Source: Xenorhabdus griffiniae
Lineage (GTDB): Bacteria > Pseudomonadota > Gammaproteobacteria > Enterobacterales > Enterobacteriaceae
Direction: 5' to 3'
Assembly: GCF_001028135.1 (NCBI RefSeq)
Contig: NZ_LDNM01000082.1
Span: 17,923-81,922 of the forward strand
DNA: 64,000 bases
The translations under genes were made by a program, and so were the position numbers. Shown here piece by piece: positions 19,952 to 30,309 of the stretch; position 1 is the stretch's first letter; each line of letters starts with the position of its first letter. Below the pieces are notes generated by a model. It saw nothing but the letters and a program-made list of their open reading frames with translations, did not search any database and was not told where the DNA came from.

Positions 19952-22549
19952 TTACTTTTCTTTCACCACCCAATCCCCTTCAACAAAAAATGCGGTCCAT
20001 CCGGTCGCCTTGCCCTTTTTCTCTGACGAAACATACTGCTGTTTAGTTTTACGGCTAAAACGAACAACTGTTTTATTCCCTTCAGGATCAGCAACAGGCG
20101 CTTGCGCTAAATAACGCAATTTTTCCGGTAAGCGATCTTGGAACCGAACAAGCTCTTCAACCAATGGTGCTCGCGTTTCGCGAGATTTAGGGAAGGTGTT
20201 GGCGGCTAAAAATACCCCTGCCGCGCCATCACGCAGAACAAAGTAGGCATCCGATTTTTCACATACCAGCTCCGGTAACGGAACCGGATCTTCTTTTGGT
20301 GGTGCCACTTCCCCATTGCGTAAAATCTTACGGGTATTTTTACACTCTTCGTTTGTACAACCCATGTATTTACCAAAACGCCCCATTTTCAGGTGCATTT
20401 CTGAACCGCACTTATCACACTCAACTACTGGACCATCATAACCCTTAATGCGGAATTCACCTTCTTCAACTTCATAACCATCACACTCTGGGTTATTACC
20501 GCACACATGCAATTTACGCTGGTTATCAATCAAATAACTGTCCATCGCTGTACCACACTTTTTGCAGCGACAACGAGCACGCAATGCATTGGTTTCAGCA
20601 TCATCCCCTTCCAAAATATTTAGGATTTCATTTTCCGGGATAAGGTTAATCGTCTGCTTGCATCGCTCTTTAGGTGATAACGCATAACCAGAGCAGCCAA
20701 GAAATACCCCTGTTGTCGCAGTACGAATTCCCATTGGGCGGTTACAGGTCGGGCACCCAATCGAGGTAATCACCATCGGGTTTGGACGCATCCCACCTTC
20801 ATCTGGCTCTTTACTGGCAACATCAAGCTTCTCACTGAAATTGGAGAAAAATTCGTCCAGAATGCCTTTCCAATTCGCCTCATTGTTAGCTACATGATCG
20901 AGCTGGTCTTCCATTCTTGCCGTAAAATCATAGTTCATCAGTTCGTTGAAATTTTCTTCCAAACGATCATTGACAATTTCACCCATTTTCTCTGCATAGA
21001 ACCGCCGATTTTCAACGCAAACATAACCACGCTCTTGAATGGTTGAAATAATTGATGCATAAGTCGATGGACGACCAATTCCGCGTTTTTCCAATTCCCT
21101 GACCAAGGACGCTTCACTGAAACGTGCGGGGGGTTTTGTAAAGTGCTGGCTTGGTATCAACTGTTGCAAATCAAGCTCTGTACCTACTTCCATCGCCGGC
21201 AAGGTATTCTCTTCATCCCCTTTGCGCAAAATCGGCATTACTTTTGTCCAACCATCAAAACGCAGAGTACGGCCTTTGGCACGTAACTCAAAATCGCCGG
21301 CTTGAACGATCAGTGTCGTGGAATCATATTTCGCAGGTGTCATCTGACAGGCAATGAATTGACGCCATATCAGCTGATACAATTTTTGTGCATCAGTTTC
21401 CATATCTTTCAATTCTTCTGCCATGACACTAACATCAGAAGGTCGAATCGCCTCATGGGCTTCCTGAGAGTTTTCCTTGCTGCTGTAAACATTGACACTT
21501 TTTGGCAAGTATTCATCACCAAAATGGTTGTTGATATAATCGCGAACCATTTCCAACGCGTCCTGACTCAAGTTAGTCGAATCGGTACGCATATAAGTGA
21601 TATAACCAGCTTCATACAAGCGTTGCGCCATCATCATGGTTTTTTTAACCCCAAACCCAAGCCGTGTACTTGCAGCCTGTTGCAATGTTGAGGTAATGAA
21701 TGGTGCGCCTGGTTTACTCGATGTTGGACGATCTTCACGCTCAATCACTTTGTATCTCGCTTTTTCAAGCAGAGATAATGCTGACTGCGTTTGTTGCGCA
21801 TTTACGGGTTTAAATGGTTTTCCCTTCTCATGTGTCACTTCCATATGGAGAGAGAGATCGTTCTTAGCCATTAAGTCCGCGTGCAGCTGCCAATATTCTT
21901 CCGGCACAAATGCCTTGATTTCGCGTTCCCGCTCAACCACAAGACGAACTGCGACAGATTGCACCCGCCCAGCGGATAGCCCTCTGGCAACTTTTTTCCA
22001 CAGCAGCGGTGAAACCATGTAGCCGACAACGCGATCCATAAAACGACGCGCTTGCTGGGCATTCACACGGTCAAGATTTAATTCACCGGGATTATCAAAA
22101 GCCTGCGTGATTGCATTTTTGGTAATTTCATTGAATACCACCCGGCTGAAACGGGATTCATCTCCACCAATTACTTCCCGCAGGTGCCATGCAATAGCCT
22201 CTCCCTCACGGTCAAGGTCCGTTGCAAGATAGATATGATCGGCTTTATCAGCCAGCGTTTTCAGCTCTGAAACAACTTTTTCTTTGCCAGGCAAAATTTG
22301 ATAGTTCGCTTCCCAACCATGATAAGGATCGACGCCCATACGAATTATCAGCGCCGTTTTTTCATCTTTTTTTGCTTTCTTTTTATTCTTATCGGTAGAT
22401 GAGCTTGAACTCTTTTGACTCACTGTTCCACTCTTCGGCAAATCACGGATATGACCTACACTGGATTTTACAACGTAGTCATTCCCCAGATATTTATTGA
22501 TTGTTTTGGCTTTTGCCGGGGACTCCACTATAACAAGAGCTTTAGCCAT
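19952..22549 (-). CDS. topA: DNA topoisomerase I
   Basis: TopA relaxes negative supercoils. The 865-residue protein equals the E. coli length. The TOPRIM acidic set is at Asp111, Asp113 and Glu115 in [15 protein letters not shown], and the catalytic Tyr319 lies in [14 protein letters not shown]. The C-terminal half has Cys4 zinc-ribbon pairs ([22 protein letters not shown]) and ends in a basic domain. A Ser/Lys-rich insertion near residues 46-62 is low-complexity. Placed between cysB and yciN as in E. coli. Confidence 0.97.
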   Translation of the reverse strand: MAKALVIVESPAKAKTINKYLGNDYVVKSSVGHIRDLPKSGTVSQKSSSSSTDKNKKKAKKDEKTALIIRMGVDPYHGWEANYQILPGKEKVVSELKTLADKADHIYLATDLDREGEAIAWHLREVIGGDESRFSRVVFNEITKNAITQAFDNPGELNLDRVNAQQARRFMDRVVGYMVSPLLWKKVARGLSAGRVQSVAVRLVVEREREIKAFVPEEYWQLHADLMAKNDLSLHMEVTHEKGKPFKPVNAQQTQSALSLLEKARYKVIEREDRPTSSKPGAPFITSTLQQAASTRLGFGVKKTMMMAQRLYEAGYITYMRTDSTNLSQDALEMVRDYINNHFGDEYLPKSVNVYSSKENSQEAHEAIRPSDVSVMAEELKDMETDAQKLYQLIWRQFIACQMTPAKYDSTTLIVQAGDFELRAKGRTLRFDGWTKVMPILRKGDEENTLPAMEVGTELDLQQLIPSQHFTKPPARFSEASLVRELEKRGIGRPSTYASIISTIQERGYVCVENRRFYAEKMGEIVNDRLEENFNELMNYDFTARMEDQLDHVANNEANWKGILDEFFSNFSEKLDVASKEPDEGGMRPNPMVITSIGCPTCNRPMGIRTATTGVFLGCSGYALSPKERCKQTINLIPENEILNILEGDDAETNALRARCRCKKCGTAMDSYLIDNQRKLHVCGNNPECDGYEVEEGEFRIKGYDGPVVECDKCGSEMHLKMGRFGKYMGCTNEECKNTRKILRNGEVAPPKEDPVPLPELVCEKSDAYFVLRDGAAGVFLAANTFPKSRETRAPLVEELVRFQDRLPEKLRYLAQAPVADPEGNKTVVRFSRKTKQQYVSSEKKGKATGWTAFFVEGDWVVKEK

Positions 22550-22856
22550 AGTTACCTTTACCTAATTATCTTCTTTTCAGATGGCGAAAATCACGGCGTT
22601 ATGTTGCGATATATAAAATAAAACCTCTTTTTATATTGCGATAGATTTGCAAGATATCAACTAATTTTTATCTTGTACTTTTACTTAAGCGCAAAACCCT
22701 TTGAAATATTTAGGGTATTTTATATACCGACACACACCATGCAATTGTCTGTTTTAACAGTTGTAAACAAAATCTTCCATCTGCATGACGAAAAGCCCAC
22801 ACTCTACCTGATAAAAAACGATGCGCAACAACTTATTTCTTGAAGGAGCACAATAA

Positions 22857-23000
22857 ATGAAAACTGAAACCCTGCCTATTAAGCGAGAGCAGTTACTGAA
22901 AAAAGTAAATAAAATCATTAAGAAACACGAAGATTTTATACACGGTATGTACGCAGAGCGCGTAGAACAAAGAGGTGGAACATCATCCCTGACTGGTTAA
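22857..23000 (+). CDS. yciN: Short YciN-like protein (DUF2498), apparently truncated to 47 residues
   Basis: A GAAGGAGC Shine-Dalgarno site precedes an ATG at 22857 and a 47-codon frame. The product (LPIKREQLLKKVNKIIKKHE near residues 6-25, ending GGTSSLTG) lines up with the first 47 or so residues of E. coli YciN, which has 83. The position next to topA and opposite sohB is that of yciN. The E. coli protein continues with a DYFLDE segment right where this frame stops, and no such sequence is found in the other frames downstream. It is either a truncated remnant that is still translated or a genuine short form. Confidence 0.7.
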   Translation: MKTETLPIKREQLLKKVNKIIKKHEDFIHGMYAERVEQRGGTSSLTG

Positions 23001-23002
23001 TA

Positions 23003-23058
23003 AATATGCGGGTAATAAAGGATAGATAACTCTCTTCTATTTATCTTACCCGCATATT
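23003..23058. terminator. Long hairpin after the short yciN
   Basis: AATATGCGGGTAA at 23003-23015 is an exact 13-bp inverted repeat of 23046-23058, with a 30-base spacer and no T-run on the plus strand. It begins 3 bases after the yciN stop and lies before the convergent sohB. It may end both transcripts, or mark the join where the second half of yciN was lost. Confidence 0.5.
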
Positions 23059-23091
23059 ATCTGCGGTAGTTTTCGATAACTGATTTTTCCG

Positions 23092-24138
23092 TTACAACAA
23101 AGGTTTTTCTCCCCTTTGCCACCAACGCATAAACAATTTGTCAACGTTCTCCATCGCGCTCCCCATAAAACGGTCTATGGCACGTTTGCGGCGATAATAA
23201 TTGACGCCGATTACTTCACAATGTTCAATTTTTTCAATCAGAAAATCATCACTGACACCCACATCATCAATCAACCCACTCTCTTTTGCTTGTGTACCGT
23301 ACCAATACTCACCAGTGGCTACGTTTTCCACATCCAGAGAGGGACGGTATTGATGGATAAATGATTTAAATAACTTATGCGTTTCGTTCAAATCTTCCTG
23401 AAATTTCTTGCGTCCCTGTTCAGTATTCTCTCCCAAAACAGTCAGGGTACGTTTATATTCACCAGCAGTATGCAATTCAACATCAATATCATTTTTCTTC
23501 AATAACCTATGAATATTGGGTAATTGAGCCACAACACCAATGGAACCGATAATGGCAAACGGTGCAGCAATAATGCGATCAGCCACACAAGCCATCATGT
23601 ATCCACCACTTGCTGCTACTTTATCTACGGCAATTGTCAGGCGTATCCCTTTTTGCCGCAAACGAACCAATTGAGATGCTGCCAGTCCATATCCATGAAC
23701 CACACCACCAGGACTTTCCAGTCGCAGCAAAACTTCATCTTTTTTATCAGCCACAGCCAATACCGCACTGATCTCTTCGCGGAGTGACTCCACCTCACGG
23801 GCATCCATACTGCCGTTAAAGTCCAAAACATAAAGATTCGGCTTCTGTATACCTTTCTGACCCGTTTTGGCTTCTGCTTTTTTCTGTTTAGCGTCACTTT
23901 TTTGTTGTTTTTTTAATGCTTTTTGCCAAATTTTTTGTTCTGCCTCACTCATTCGAGCCTGCTGCATCTGATGCTGCCTTTCCTGATATGCCTTACCAAG
24001 ATTGGTCAGCTTTAATTCCCCTTTGTGCATTGTCTTACGTACACCTAATCCGATACAAACAACCGTCAGAATGGTGATTGCTAAAACCACCGTGAGCACT
24101 TTGGCTAAGAACAATCCGTATAGAGACAAATATTCCAC
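23092..24138 (-). CDS. sohB: SohB, S49-family membrane-anchored protease
   Basis: SohB is an inner-membrane peptidase of the signal-peptide-peptidase (S49) family whose overproduction compensates for loss of DegP in E. coli. The 348-residue protein (349 in E. coli) has a membrane helix at about residues 9-31, a charged coiled-coil linker at 50-95, and the peptidase domain with nucleophile Ser177 in VAASGGYMMA and the general base Lys229 in AGEYKRTLT. LLRLESPGGVVHGYG near 138-151 is also typical. Confidence 0.95.
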   Translation of the reverse strand: MEYLSLYGLFLAKVLTVVLAITILTVVCIGLGVRKTMHKGELKLTNLGKAYQERQHQMQQARMSEAEQKIWQKALKKQQKSDAKQKKAEAKTGQKGIQKPNLYVLDFNGSMDAREVESLREEISAVLAVADKKDEVLLRLESPGGVVHGYGLAASQLVRLRQKGIRLTIAVDKVAASGGYMMACVADRIIAAPFAIIGSIGVVAQLPNIHRLLKKNDIDVELHTAGEYKRTLTVLGENTEQGRKKFQEDLNETHKLFKSFIHQYRPSLDVENVATGEYWYGTQAKESGLIDDVGVSDDFLIEKIEHCEVIGVNYYRRKRAIDRFMGSAMENVDKLFMRWWQRGEKPLL

Positions 24139-24372
24139 AGATCCACCTTTATTAATTTATAATGAACAATAATATGTTTCATTCTAACTAAAAACCGAAC
24201 GCCTTGCCCTAACAGTTTGCTTAACCCTATCTCAATTGAAATGACGCTCTTTTACCCATTTTTCACTCAATGCTGGCAAATTTGACGGGAACCTTAAGTT
24301 TTGTTCTGATGATGATCTGCCATCCTGAAATGGCGGGTCATAGATCCACAAGCAATATAGGAAGATTGTTCG

Positions 24373-25137
24373 ATGTTTAATTACCAACCAAATAGTCATC
24401 TACTGCAACAAAAAATTATTCTAGTAACCGGTGCTGGCGATGGCATCGGACGTGAAGCCGCACTGACCTATGCCCGCCACGGTGCGCAGGTTATTTTACT
24501 GGGACGTACTACCGCAAAACTGGACGCAGTCAGGCAGCAAATTGCAAATGATGGTGGTTTACCAGCTGACATGTATACGATGGATCTGCTGACCGTGACC
24601 GCAGAAGAATGCCAAATTTTCGCCAATGATCTGGCACAGCGCTATTCACGTTTGGATGGCGTCTTGCACAACGCGGGGCTTCTTGGTGCTGTTTCTCCTA
24701 TCTCAGAACAGCCTGTTCAGCTTTGGCATGAAGTGATGCAAGTGAATGTCAACGCCACTTTTATGCTGACTCAGGCATTGCTCCCTCTGTTATTACAATC
24801 CACCAGCGCTTCTTTGGTGTTCACCAGCTCCAGTGTCGGCCGTGAGGGCAGACGTGGTTGGGGGGCCTATGCTGTTTCCAAATTTGCTACAGAAGGCCTA
24901 ATGCAAGTTTTGGCACAAGAATATCGGGATACTTCCCTGCGTATCAACTGCATCAATCCCGGAGGAACACGTACCAACATGCGAGCAAATGCTTTTCCTG
25001 ATGAAAATTCCGCTAAGTTAAAAACACCAGCGGATATTATGCCCGTCTATCTTTATGTAATGGGAGATGACAGCCGAAATGATTCCGGCATCAGTTTTGA
25101 TGCTCAACCCGGACGTAAAGCGGGACCTGCCGAATAA
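24373..25137 (+). CDS. yciK: YciK, short-chain dehydrogenase/reductase
   Basis: A classical SDR of 254 residues: the NAD(P)-binding TGAGDGIGREAA near 19-30, NAG near 98, Ser near 147 in VFTSSSVGREGRRGWGAY, and YAVSK with the catalytic Tyr and Lys near 160-164. The substrate is unknown to me. It overlaps btuR by one base (TAATGA), the same coupling as in E. coli, though no link to cobalamin is established. The tail GISFDAQPGRKAGPAE is typical for YciK. Confidence 0.93.
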   Translation: MFNYQPNSHLLQQKIILVTGAGDGIGREAALTYARHGAQVILLGRTTAKLDAVRQQIANDGGLPADMYTMDLLTVTAEECQIFANDLAQRYSRLDGVLHNAGLLGAVSPISEQPVQLWHEVMQVNVNATFMLTQALLPLLLQSTSASLVFTSSSVGREGRRGWGAYAVSKFATEGLMQVLAQEYRDTSLRINCINPGGTRTNMRANAFPDENSAKLKTPADIMPVYLYVMGDDSRNDSGISFDAQPGRKAGPAE

Positions 25138-25733
25138 TGACCAGAAATAACAGCCAGTACCAGAAAAGGCAACAACGCCTGAAAGAAAAAATCGATGCCC
25201 GCATTGAAGCAGCACAACAAGAACGAGGGATTGTCATTGTGTTCACTGGAAACGGTAAAGGAAAAACGACCGCAGCACTTGGCACAGTGACTCGTGCAAT
25301 CGGACACGGCCAACGTGCTGGTGTTATCCAATTTATCAAAGGAACATGGGAAAGCGGCGAAAGGAACTTGCTGATACAGCAAGGTGTTGAATTTCATGTG
25401 ATGGCAACAGGTTTCACCTGGGAGACTCAAAATCGCGAATCAGACACAGCAGCCTGCCAAATAGCCTGGCAACATGCTGTGGCAATGCTATCTGATCCTT
25501 CATTACACCTTGTCGTGCTGGATGAATTAACCTATATGGTCAGTTATGGTTACTTAGAACTCACTGATGTTCTGGCTGCCCTTAAACAGCGTCCGGCTCA
25601 TCAAAGTGTGATTATCACTGGCAGAGGATGTCATCGAGAATTACTGGAATATGCCGATACGATTACGGAAATGCGTCCGGCAAAACATGCGTTTAATGCC
25701 GGAATCAAGGCACAAAAAGGCATTGATTGGTAA
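25137..25733 (+). CDS. btuR: Corrinoid adenosyltransferase
   Basis: BtuR (CobA/CobO) transfers the adenosyl group of ATP to cob(I)alamin, making coenzyme B12. The 198-residue protein shows the P-loop variant FTGNGKGKTTAALGT near residues 37-51, VIQFIKGTWESGE, VLDELTYMVSYGYL with the acidic metal ligands, and the C-terminal TEMRPAKHAFNAGIKAQKGIDW. Both sequence and length match E. coli BtuR (196). Its ATG shares a base with the yciK stop. Confidence 0.96.
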   Translation: MTRNNSQYQKRQQRLKEKIDARIEAAQQERGIVIVFTGNGKGKTTAALGTVTRAIGHGQRAGVIQFIKGTWESGERNLLIQQGVEFHVMATGFTWETQNRESDTAACQIAWQHAVAMLSDPSLHLVVLDELTYMVSYGYLELTDVLAALKQRPAHQSVIITGRGCHRELLEYADTITEMRPAKHAFNAGIKAQKGIDW

Positions 25734-25739
25734 ATGAAT

Positions 25740-25791
25740 CCGCTGTTTCATATCTCGTTTAGATAAATGTTGATATAAGCTGAAACAGCGG
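25740..25791. terminator. Bidirectional terminator between btuR and rluB
   Basis: CCGCTGTTTCA at 25740-25750 is an exact inverted repeat of 25781-25791, with a smaller TATC/GATA pair inside the spacer. It separates the convergent btuR and rluB genes. There is no strong T-run, so strength is uncertain. Confidence 0.6.
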
Positions 25792-25801
25792 CTTAAGCGT
25801 A

Positions 25802-26725
25802 TTAACGACCTTTAGATGTCGTCGTCTTCCCTGCATTCTGACGAGAGCTGCTTGCAGGACGTTTCCCTGCCGGACGGGATGCAACCTGAGTATGTCGTCT
25901 TACCGCACGGCGGATCTGATTAGCCTTAACGCGACGTTGATCACGTCCAACTGCGACTTTGGTCATAATCTCTTCATCCAAATCAACCAACTGGCGTAAA
26001 TAGTTAGTCTGTTCCAACCCCAATTCAGTCCAGCCACCACGTGGCAAACCTTTCGGCAGATTGATATCGCCATAACGCACACGGATCAGGCGGCTAACTT
26101 GCACACCAACGGCTTCCCATAAGCGTCTGACTTCGCGATTACGACCTTCTGTCAGAGTGACGTTATACCATTGGTTGATACCTTCTCCGCCTTTAAACGC
26201 AATGGTCTTAAATGAAGCCGGGCCATCTTCCAGTTGTACACCTTGTGTCAATTGACGGAGGTTTGCGCTATCTACTTCACCGAACACACGAACTGCATAT
26301 TCACGCTCAACTTCGCAGCTTGGGTGCATTAAACGGTTAGCCAATTCCCCATCGGTAGTAAACAACAACAACCCGCTGGTATTGATATCCAAACGCCCTA
26401 CCGCAATCCAGCGTGCGCCCTGCATTTTTGGCAGACGATCAAACACCGTCGGACGACCTTCAGGATCATGGCGAGTACACAATTCCCCTTCCGGTTTATA
26501 ATAAGCTAAAACACGGCAAACTGTTTTCTGTGGCTCTTTGATATTTAAGATCCGTCCGTCCAGACGAATTTTTACTGAGGGCTTAATTTCAATTCGATCA
26601 CCCAACGTTGCGATCTTACCATCAATGCTAATGCGACCTTGTTGGATATACCCCTCGATTTCGCGACGGGAACCATGACCAGAACGGGCAAGAACTTTTT
26701 GTAACTTTTCTGTTTTATCGCTCAT
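25802..26725 (-). CDS. rluB: RluB, 23S rRNA pseudouridine synthase (position 2605)
   Basis: RluB makes pseudouridine at position 2605 of 23S rRNA. The 307-residue protein begins with an S4 RNA-binding domain ([30 protein letters not shown]) and has the RsuA-type catalytic Asp in [20 protein letters not shown] near residue 114, then [17 protein letters not shown]. The C-terminal tail from about 250 is basic and low-complexity (many Arg, Lys, Ser), as in other RluB proteins, and is longer than in E. coli (291 total). Confidence 0.95.
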   Translation of the reverse strand: MSDKTEKLQKVLARSGHGSRREIEGYIQQGRISIDGKIATLGDRIEIKPSVKIRLDGRILNIKEPQKTVCRVLAYYKPEGELCTRHDPEGRPTVFDRLPKMQGARWIAVGRLDINTSGLLLFTTDGELANRLMHPSCEVEREYAVRVFGEVDSANLRQLTQGVQLEDGPASFKTIAFKGGEGINQWYNVTLTEGRNREVRRLWEAVGVQVSRLIRVRYGDINLPKGLPRGGWTELGLEQTNYLRQLVDLDEEIMTKVAVGRDQRRVKANQIRRAVRRHTQVASRPAGKRPASSSRQNAGKTTTSKGR

Positions 26726-26806
26726 TGAGCAACCTCTATTGTCGCCTTCACAGGCGTCGTGATACTAAATAAAAATTGAATCGTATACTTTAAAAAAACG
26801 TACACT

Positions 26807-27427
26807 TTATAAAAAAGGGATTACATCACCTTCGCCTTCACGAAGAATGACTGGTGAATCCCCAGTTAAATCCACTACCGTCGTCGGTTGCTGCCCAAGA
26901 TAACCACCGTGAATGATTAAATCAACTTGTTTACCCAAAGTATCCTTAATCTCTTCAGGATCAGATTCAGCAAAATCATTTCCAGGCAAAATCAAGCTAC
27001 ATGACATCAGTGGTTCACGCATCTTTTCCAGCAGTGCTAACGCAATAGGATTAGAAGGAACGCGCAGGCCAATAGTCTTACGTTTTTCGTTCATCAAGCG
27101 GCGCGGTACTTCTTTTGTCGCCTGTAAAATAAAAGTGTAATTGCCTGGCGTGTTATTTTTGATCAACCTGAACGCCTGATTATCTACATGGGCATAAGTG
27201 GCAATTTCAGACAAATCACGACACATCAACGTAAAATTGTGGCGTCCTTCCAATTGGCGGATACGGCATATACGGGTCATAGCCTCTTTATTTTCAAGGC
27301 AACAACCCATGGCATAACCTGAATCAGTCGGATAGATGACAACTCCGCCCTTTTTCAGTACATCCACACTTTGGTCAATAAGACGGACTTGTGGATTGTC
27401 AGGGTGGATATAAAAAAACTGGCTCAT
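26807..27427 (-). CDS. yciO: YciO, Sua5/YrdC/YciO-family protein
   Basis: YciO belongs to the fold of the threonylcarbamoyl-AMP synthases; its own role is less clear. The 206-residue protein has GGVVIYPTDSGYAMGC near 28-43, RNHFTLMCRDL-like sequence near 73 and NNTPGNYTFILQATKEVPRR near 98-117. The frame is open upstream to 27520, but the ATG at 27427 (MSQFFYIHPDNPQ) gives exactly the E. coli length and N-terminus and has AGAGGT upstream. The gene lies 19 bases after rnm. Confidence 0.94.
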   Translation of the reverse strand: MSQFFYIHPDNPQVRLIDQSVDVLKKGGVVIYPTDSGYAMGCCLENKEAMTRICRIRQLEGRHNFTLMCRDLSEIATYAHVDNQAFRLIKNNTPGNYTFILQATKEVPRRLMNEKRKTIGLRVPSNPIALALLEKMREPLMSCSLILPGNDFAESDPEEIKDTLGKQVDLIIHGGYLGQQPTTVVDLTGDSPVILREGEGDVIPFL

Positions 27428-27446
27428 ACAAATAACCTCTATACTT

Positions 27447-28319
27447 CTATGCAGCCCCACGCCGTGACCAGTCGTGCCATATCGGTACAACATCACCGGG
27501 TAACCACAAATTGCGCCCAAGTTCTATCCATGAACAAGGTTGGTGAAAATCCGATCCTAATGATACTTTCAACCCATATTCTCTTGCCAGTTGACCAAGT
27601 TGCTGTCTTTCATTAGGGGCTTGCTGGCACTGGGCAACTTCCATTGCATCACCACCATGTTGTTTAAACCAAACTATTAACCGTTTTAGCCACTTCGTCG
27701 ACAAATTATACCTACCGGGATGAGCAATTATAGCTTGTCCCCCTGCCTGGTGAATGGTTTCAATAGCTTGCTCAATTGTACACCATTGCGGTGGGACATA
27801 ACCGATTTTTCCCTTTACCAGATATTTTTTGAACACTTTCGGGATAGTCGGTACAACTCCCGCCTCGACCAAATAACGGGCAAAATGACCTCGAGTGACT
27901 TGTCCACCATTGGCTAATCTGGATGCCCCTTCCCAGGCATCAGCAATACCTGCTTTGGCCAACCGTTGCCCCATTTCAATACCCCGCTGTTGCCTTAAAT
28001 CAACCTGATGCGCTAATAACTTCCTTAAGGAAATAGCGTTGATATCAATATGTAAGCCAACGATATGAATTTCCAGATTTTGCCATAATGTCGAAATTTC
28101 AACGCCGGGTATCAAAGTTAATGGCAAATTATTTTGCTGAATATGGTTTAAAGCAGACGGAATACCCTCCGTCGTATCATGATCGGTGATGGCCAGTACA
28201 TCAATCCCCATAGCAATGGCTCTGTCCACGAGCTGCTCAGGTGATAAAACGCCATCTGAAGCGGTCGTATGGCTATGCAGATCATAGCGTTTTGTCATTT
28301 CACTGGCGGCTTCAGTCAT
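27447..28319 (-). CDS. rnm: Rnm, PHP-family 5'-3' exonuclease (TrpH/YciV)
   Basis: A PHP-domain phosphoesterase of 290 residues. E. coli Rnm (YciV, RNase AM) trims the 5' ends of rRNAs. Metal-binding motifs are visible: YDLHSHTTASDG near residue 12-23, AITDHDTTEGIP near 43, PGVEIST near 70, AHPGRYNL near 199 and SLGSDFHQP near 254. It lies directly upstream of and divergent from the trp promoter, as in E. coli, but it has no known part in tryptophan synthesis. Confidence 0.93.
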   Translation of the reverse strand: MTEAASEMTKRYDLHSHTTASDGVLSPEQLVDRAIAMGIDVLAITDHDTTEGIPSALNHIQQNNLPLTLIPGVEISTLWQNLEIHIVGLHIDINAISLRKLLAHQVDLRQQRGIEMGQRLAKAGIADAWEGASRLANGGQVTRGHFARYLVEAGVVPTIPKVFKKYLVKGKIGYVPPQWCTIEQAIETIHQAGGQAIIAHPGRYNLSTKWLKRLIVWFKQHGGDAMEVAQCQQAPNERQQLGQLAREYGLKVSLGSDFHQPCSWIELGRNLWLPGDVVPIWHDWSRRGAA

Positions 28320-28481
28320 TGTTTTTTTACCTGTTTTTCGGGTGGGGAAAAAGGCACTATCGATTAAGTGATATGCAGCGCTATCAAGCGCAAGGCGCTA
28401 ATGATAACACAAGAGTAAAGTTCAAGAGGCGAGTTTGTTGAAACAATGATAATGAATGTGGTTTGCAAACATAAAAAATCA

Positions 28482-28517
28482 TTGACAAGCAACCATCGAA
28501 CTAGTTTACTAGTACAT
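28482..28517 (+). promoter_or_regulatory. trp promoter with overlapping TrpR operator
   Basis: TTGACA at 28482-28487 and TTTACT at 28505-28510 are separated by 17 bases. The -10 box lies inside the palindromic ACTAGT-TT-ACTAGT at 28500-28513. The sequence around it (CATCGAACTAGTTTACTAGT) differs from the E. coli trp operator at very few bases. TrpR with bound tryptophan should therefore block the polymerase directly. Confidence 0.9.
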
Positions 28518-28586
28518 AGGTTAACTGAAACACTCTTTATTAAAAAAACTTAACTAAAAAACTATTGAACTGATGAGGCACTCGAA

Positions 28587-28667
28587 ATGAGCGTATTTAT
28601 GCAAACTAAGCAGTCAAAGCGTTGGTGGCACAACTTCCCAGTCAGGGCGGTTGGCTCGCGCACATAA
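28587..28667 (+). CDS. trpL: trp operon leader peptide with tandem Trp codons
   Basis: A 26-codon frame starts at 28587 and ends at the TAA at 28665. It holds two adjacent TGG codons at positions 13 and 14 (SKRWWHNFP), which sense charged tRNA-Trp. TGATGAGG lies 9-16 bases before the ATG. The E. coli leader peptide has 14 residues with Trp at 10 and 11, so this one is longer, mostly after the Trp pair. The stop codon lies beyond the likely antiterminator 5' arm, which changes how the ribosome would sit after release. Confidence 0.88.
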   Translation: MSVFMQTKQSKRWWHNFPVRAVGSRT

Positions 28668-28719
28668 GTTAAGAATAGATACGCAAGTGCCAAAACCCGC
28701 CCTAAGAGGCGGGTTTTTT
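28645..28719 (+). terminator. trp attenuator with competing antiterminator
   Basis: The terminator is a perfect 10-bp stem (28692-28701 with 28708-28717) with loop CTAAGA and a run of six T ending at 28719. An upstream segment GGGCGG-TT-GG at 28645-28654 can pair with CCAA and CCGCCC inside 28690-28702, forming the competing antiterminator. Both structures use the same 3' sequence, as expected for ribosome-mediated attenuation. trpE starts 24 bases after the T-run. Confidence 0.88.
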
Positions 28720-28743
28720 ATGAATAAAGATTAGAAACGGGGT

Positions 28744-30309
28744 ATGAAGATGACAGGCAAAGAATTTAATATTTCTATAAATCAGGTAGATACCCTCTAT
28801 CAGACAGATCCGACACTGCTTTTTCATCAACTTTGTAGTAATCGCCCAGCAACGTTATTGCTGGATTCGGCTGAAATTCACAGTAAAAAGAATCTCAAAA
28901 GCATCCTGATCATTGATAGTGCTATGCGCATTACAGCCAACGGGCGTCAAGTTACTTTTGAAGCACTCACTGAAAATGGCCAAAACCTGATCCCGATACT
29001 CGCTAATTTACTTTCAGACAAAGCCCAATTAGATGTAGAGCCACAGGTTATGCGAGTACGGTTTCCTGCTATTGAGCGCAATCTGGACGAAGATAGCCGG
29101 CTAAAATCCGATTCCGTTTTTGACGCATTACGTGCCCTGGCAGCATTAGCATCCTTCTCAGACGCTCCCGATGCCATTTTTGTTGGTGGATTGTTTGCTT
29201 ACGATTTAGTCGCCGGGTTTGAACCATTGCCGACAGTAGAAGATCACCAGCGCTGCCCTGATTTCTGTTTTTATCTCGCAGAAGTGCTATTAGTGATCGA
29301 TCATCAAGATAAACACTCACGTCTGCAAACTTCATTGTTTGGCGAATCCGATTCAGAAAGAAAACGCCTTAAAAAACGTTTAACAACCTTAGTTGCCGCC
29401 ATTTCAGCCCCACTTCAGCCACTCTTACCTGTCACACTGCCCGGTATTACTGTTGGCTGCAACCAAAGTGATGAACAATACGCAAATATCGTGCGCCAAC
29501 TACAGCAATTTATCCGCCAAGGGGATATTTTTCAGGTCGTTCCATCACGTCGTTTCACCTTGCCATGCCCTTCTCCTCTGAGCGCTTATCATGTTTTGAA
29601 AAAACAAAACCCAAGCCCTTATATGTTTTTTATGCAAGATCAGGATTTTTGCCTGTTTGGGGCTTCACCAGAAAGTGCGCTTAAATATGATGCCGACAAC
29701 CGCCAGATCGAAATTTATCCGATAGCCGGTACTCGACCACGTGGACGCGATAACAACGGAGAATTGGATGCCGATCTTGATAGCCGAATTGAACTGGAAA
29801 TGCGCACAGATGCTAAAGAAATGTCTGAGCATGTGATGTTAGTTGACTTGGCTCGCAACGATTTAGCCCGTATCTGCGAACCGGGCAGTCGATATGTCGC
29901 CGATTTAACCAAAGTCGATCGCTATTCATTTGTTATGCATCTGGTTTCTCGTGTTGTCGGCACACTCCGGCATGATTTAGATGTCTTCCATGCCTATCAA
30001 GCCTGCATGAATATGGGCACATTGACAGGGGCCCCTAAAGTTCGGGCGATGCAATTCATCGCAGAATATGAAGGTGAACGGCGTGGCAGTTATGGCGGAG
30101 CCGTCGGTTACTTCACGGGCAATGGGGATTTTGACACCTGCATAGTGATCCGTTCTGCCTACGTGGAAAACAATCAAGCGACCATTCAGGTTGGAGTCGG
30201 TGTGGTACTGGATTCCATTCCTCAGTCAGAAGTAGATGAAACGCACAGTAAAGCCAGAGCCGTTATTCGTGCAATTGCACAAGCGCATCATGTGGAGGTG
30301 ACATTCTGA
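28744..30309 (+). CDS. trpE: Anthranilate synthase component I
   Basis: TrpE makes anthranilate from chorismate with ammonia supplied by TrpG. The 521-residue protein (520 in E. coli) shows the feedback-site region [11 protein letters not shown] near 32-42, the chorismate domain [14 protein letters not shown] near 259, [21 protein letters not shown] near 294-314, [30 protein letters not shown] and [12 protein letters not shown] near 427. A second ATG at 28750 is possible. It overlaps trpG by one base, coupling the two subunits. Confidence 0.97.
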   Translation: MKMTGKEFNISINQVDTLYQTDPTLLFHQLCSNRPATLLLDSAEIHSKKNLKSILIIDSAMRITANGRQVTFEALTENGQNLIPILANLLSDKAQLDVEPQVMRVRFPAIERNLDEDSRLKSDSVFDALRALAALASFSDAPDAIFVGGLFAYDLVAGFEPLPTVEDHQRCPDFCFYLAEVLLVIDHQDKHSRLQTSLFGESDSERKRLKKRLTTLVAAISAPLQPLLPVTLPGITVGCNQSDEQYANIVRQLQQFIRQGDIFQVVPSRRFTLPCPSPLSAYHVLKKQNPSPYMFFMQDQDFCLFGASPESALKYDADNRQIEIYPIAGTRPRGRDNNGELDADLDSRIELEMRTDAKEMSEHVMLVDLARNDLARICEPGSRYVADLTKVDRYSFVMHLVSRVVGTLRHDLDVFHAYQACMNMGTLTGAPKVRAMQFIAEYEGERRGSYGGAVGYFTGNGDFDTCIVIRSAYVENNQATIQVGVGVVLDSIPQSEVDETHSKARAVIRAIAQAHHVEVTF

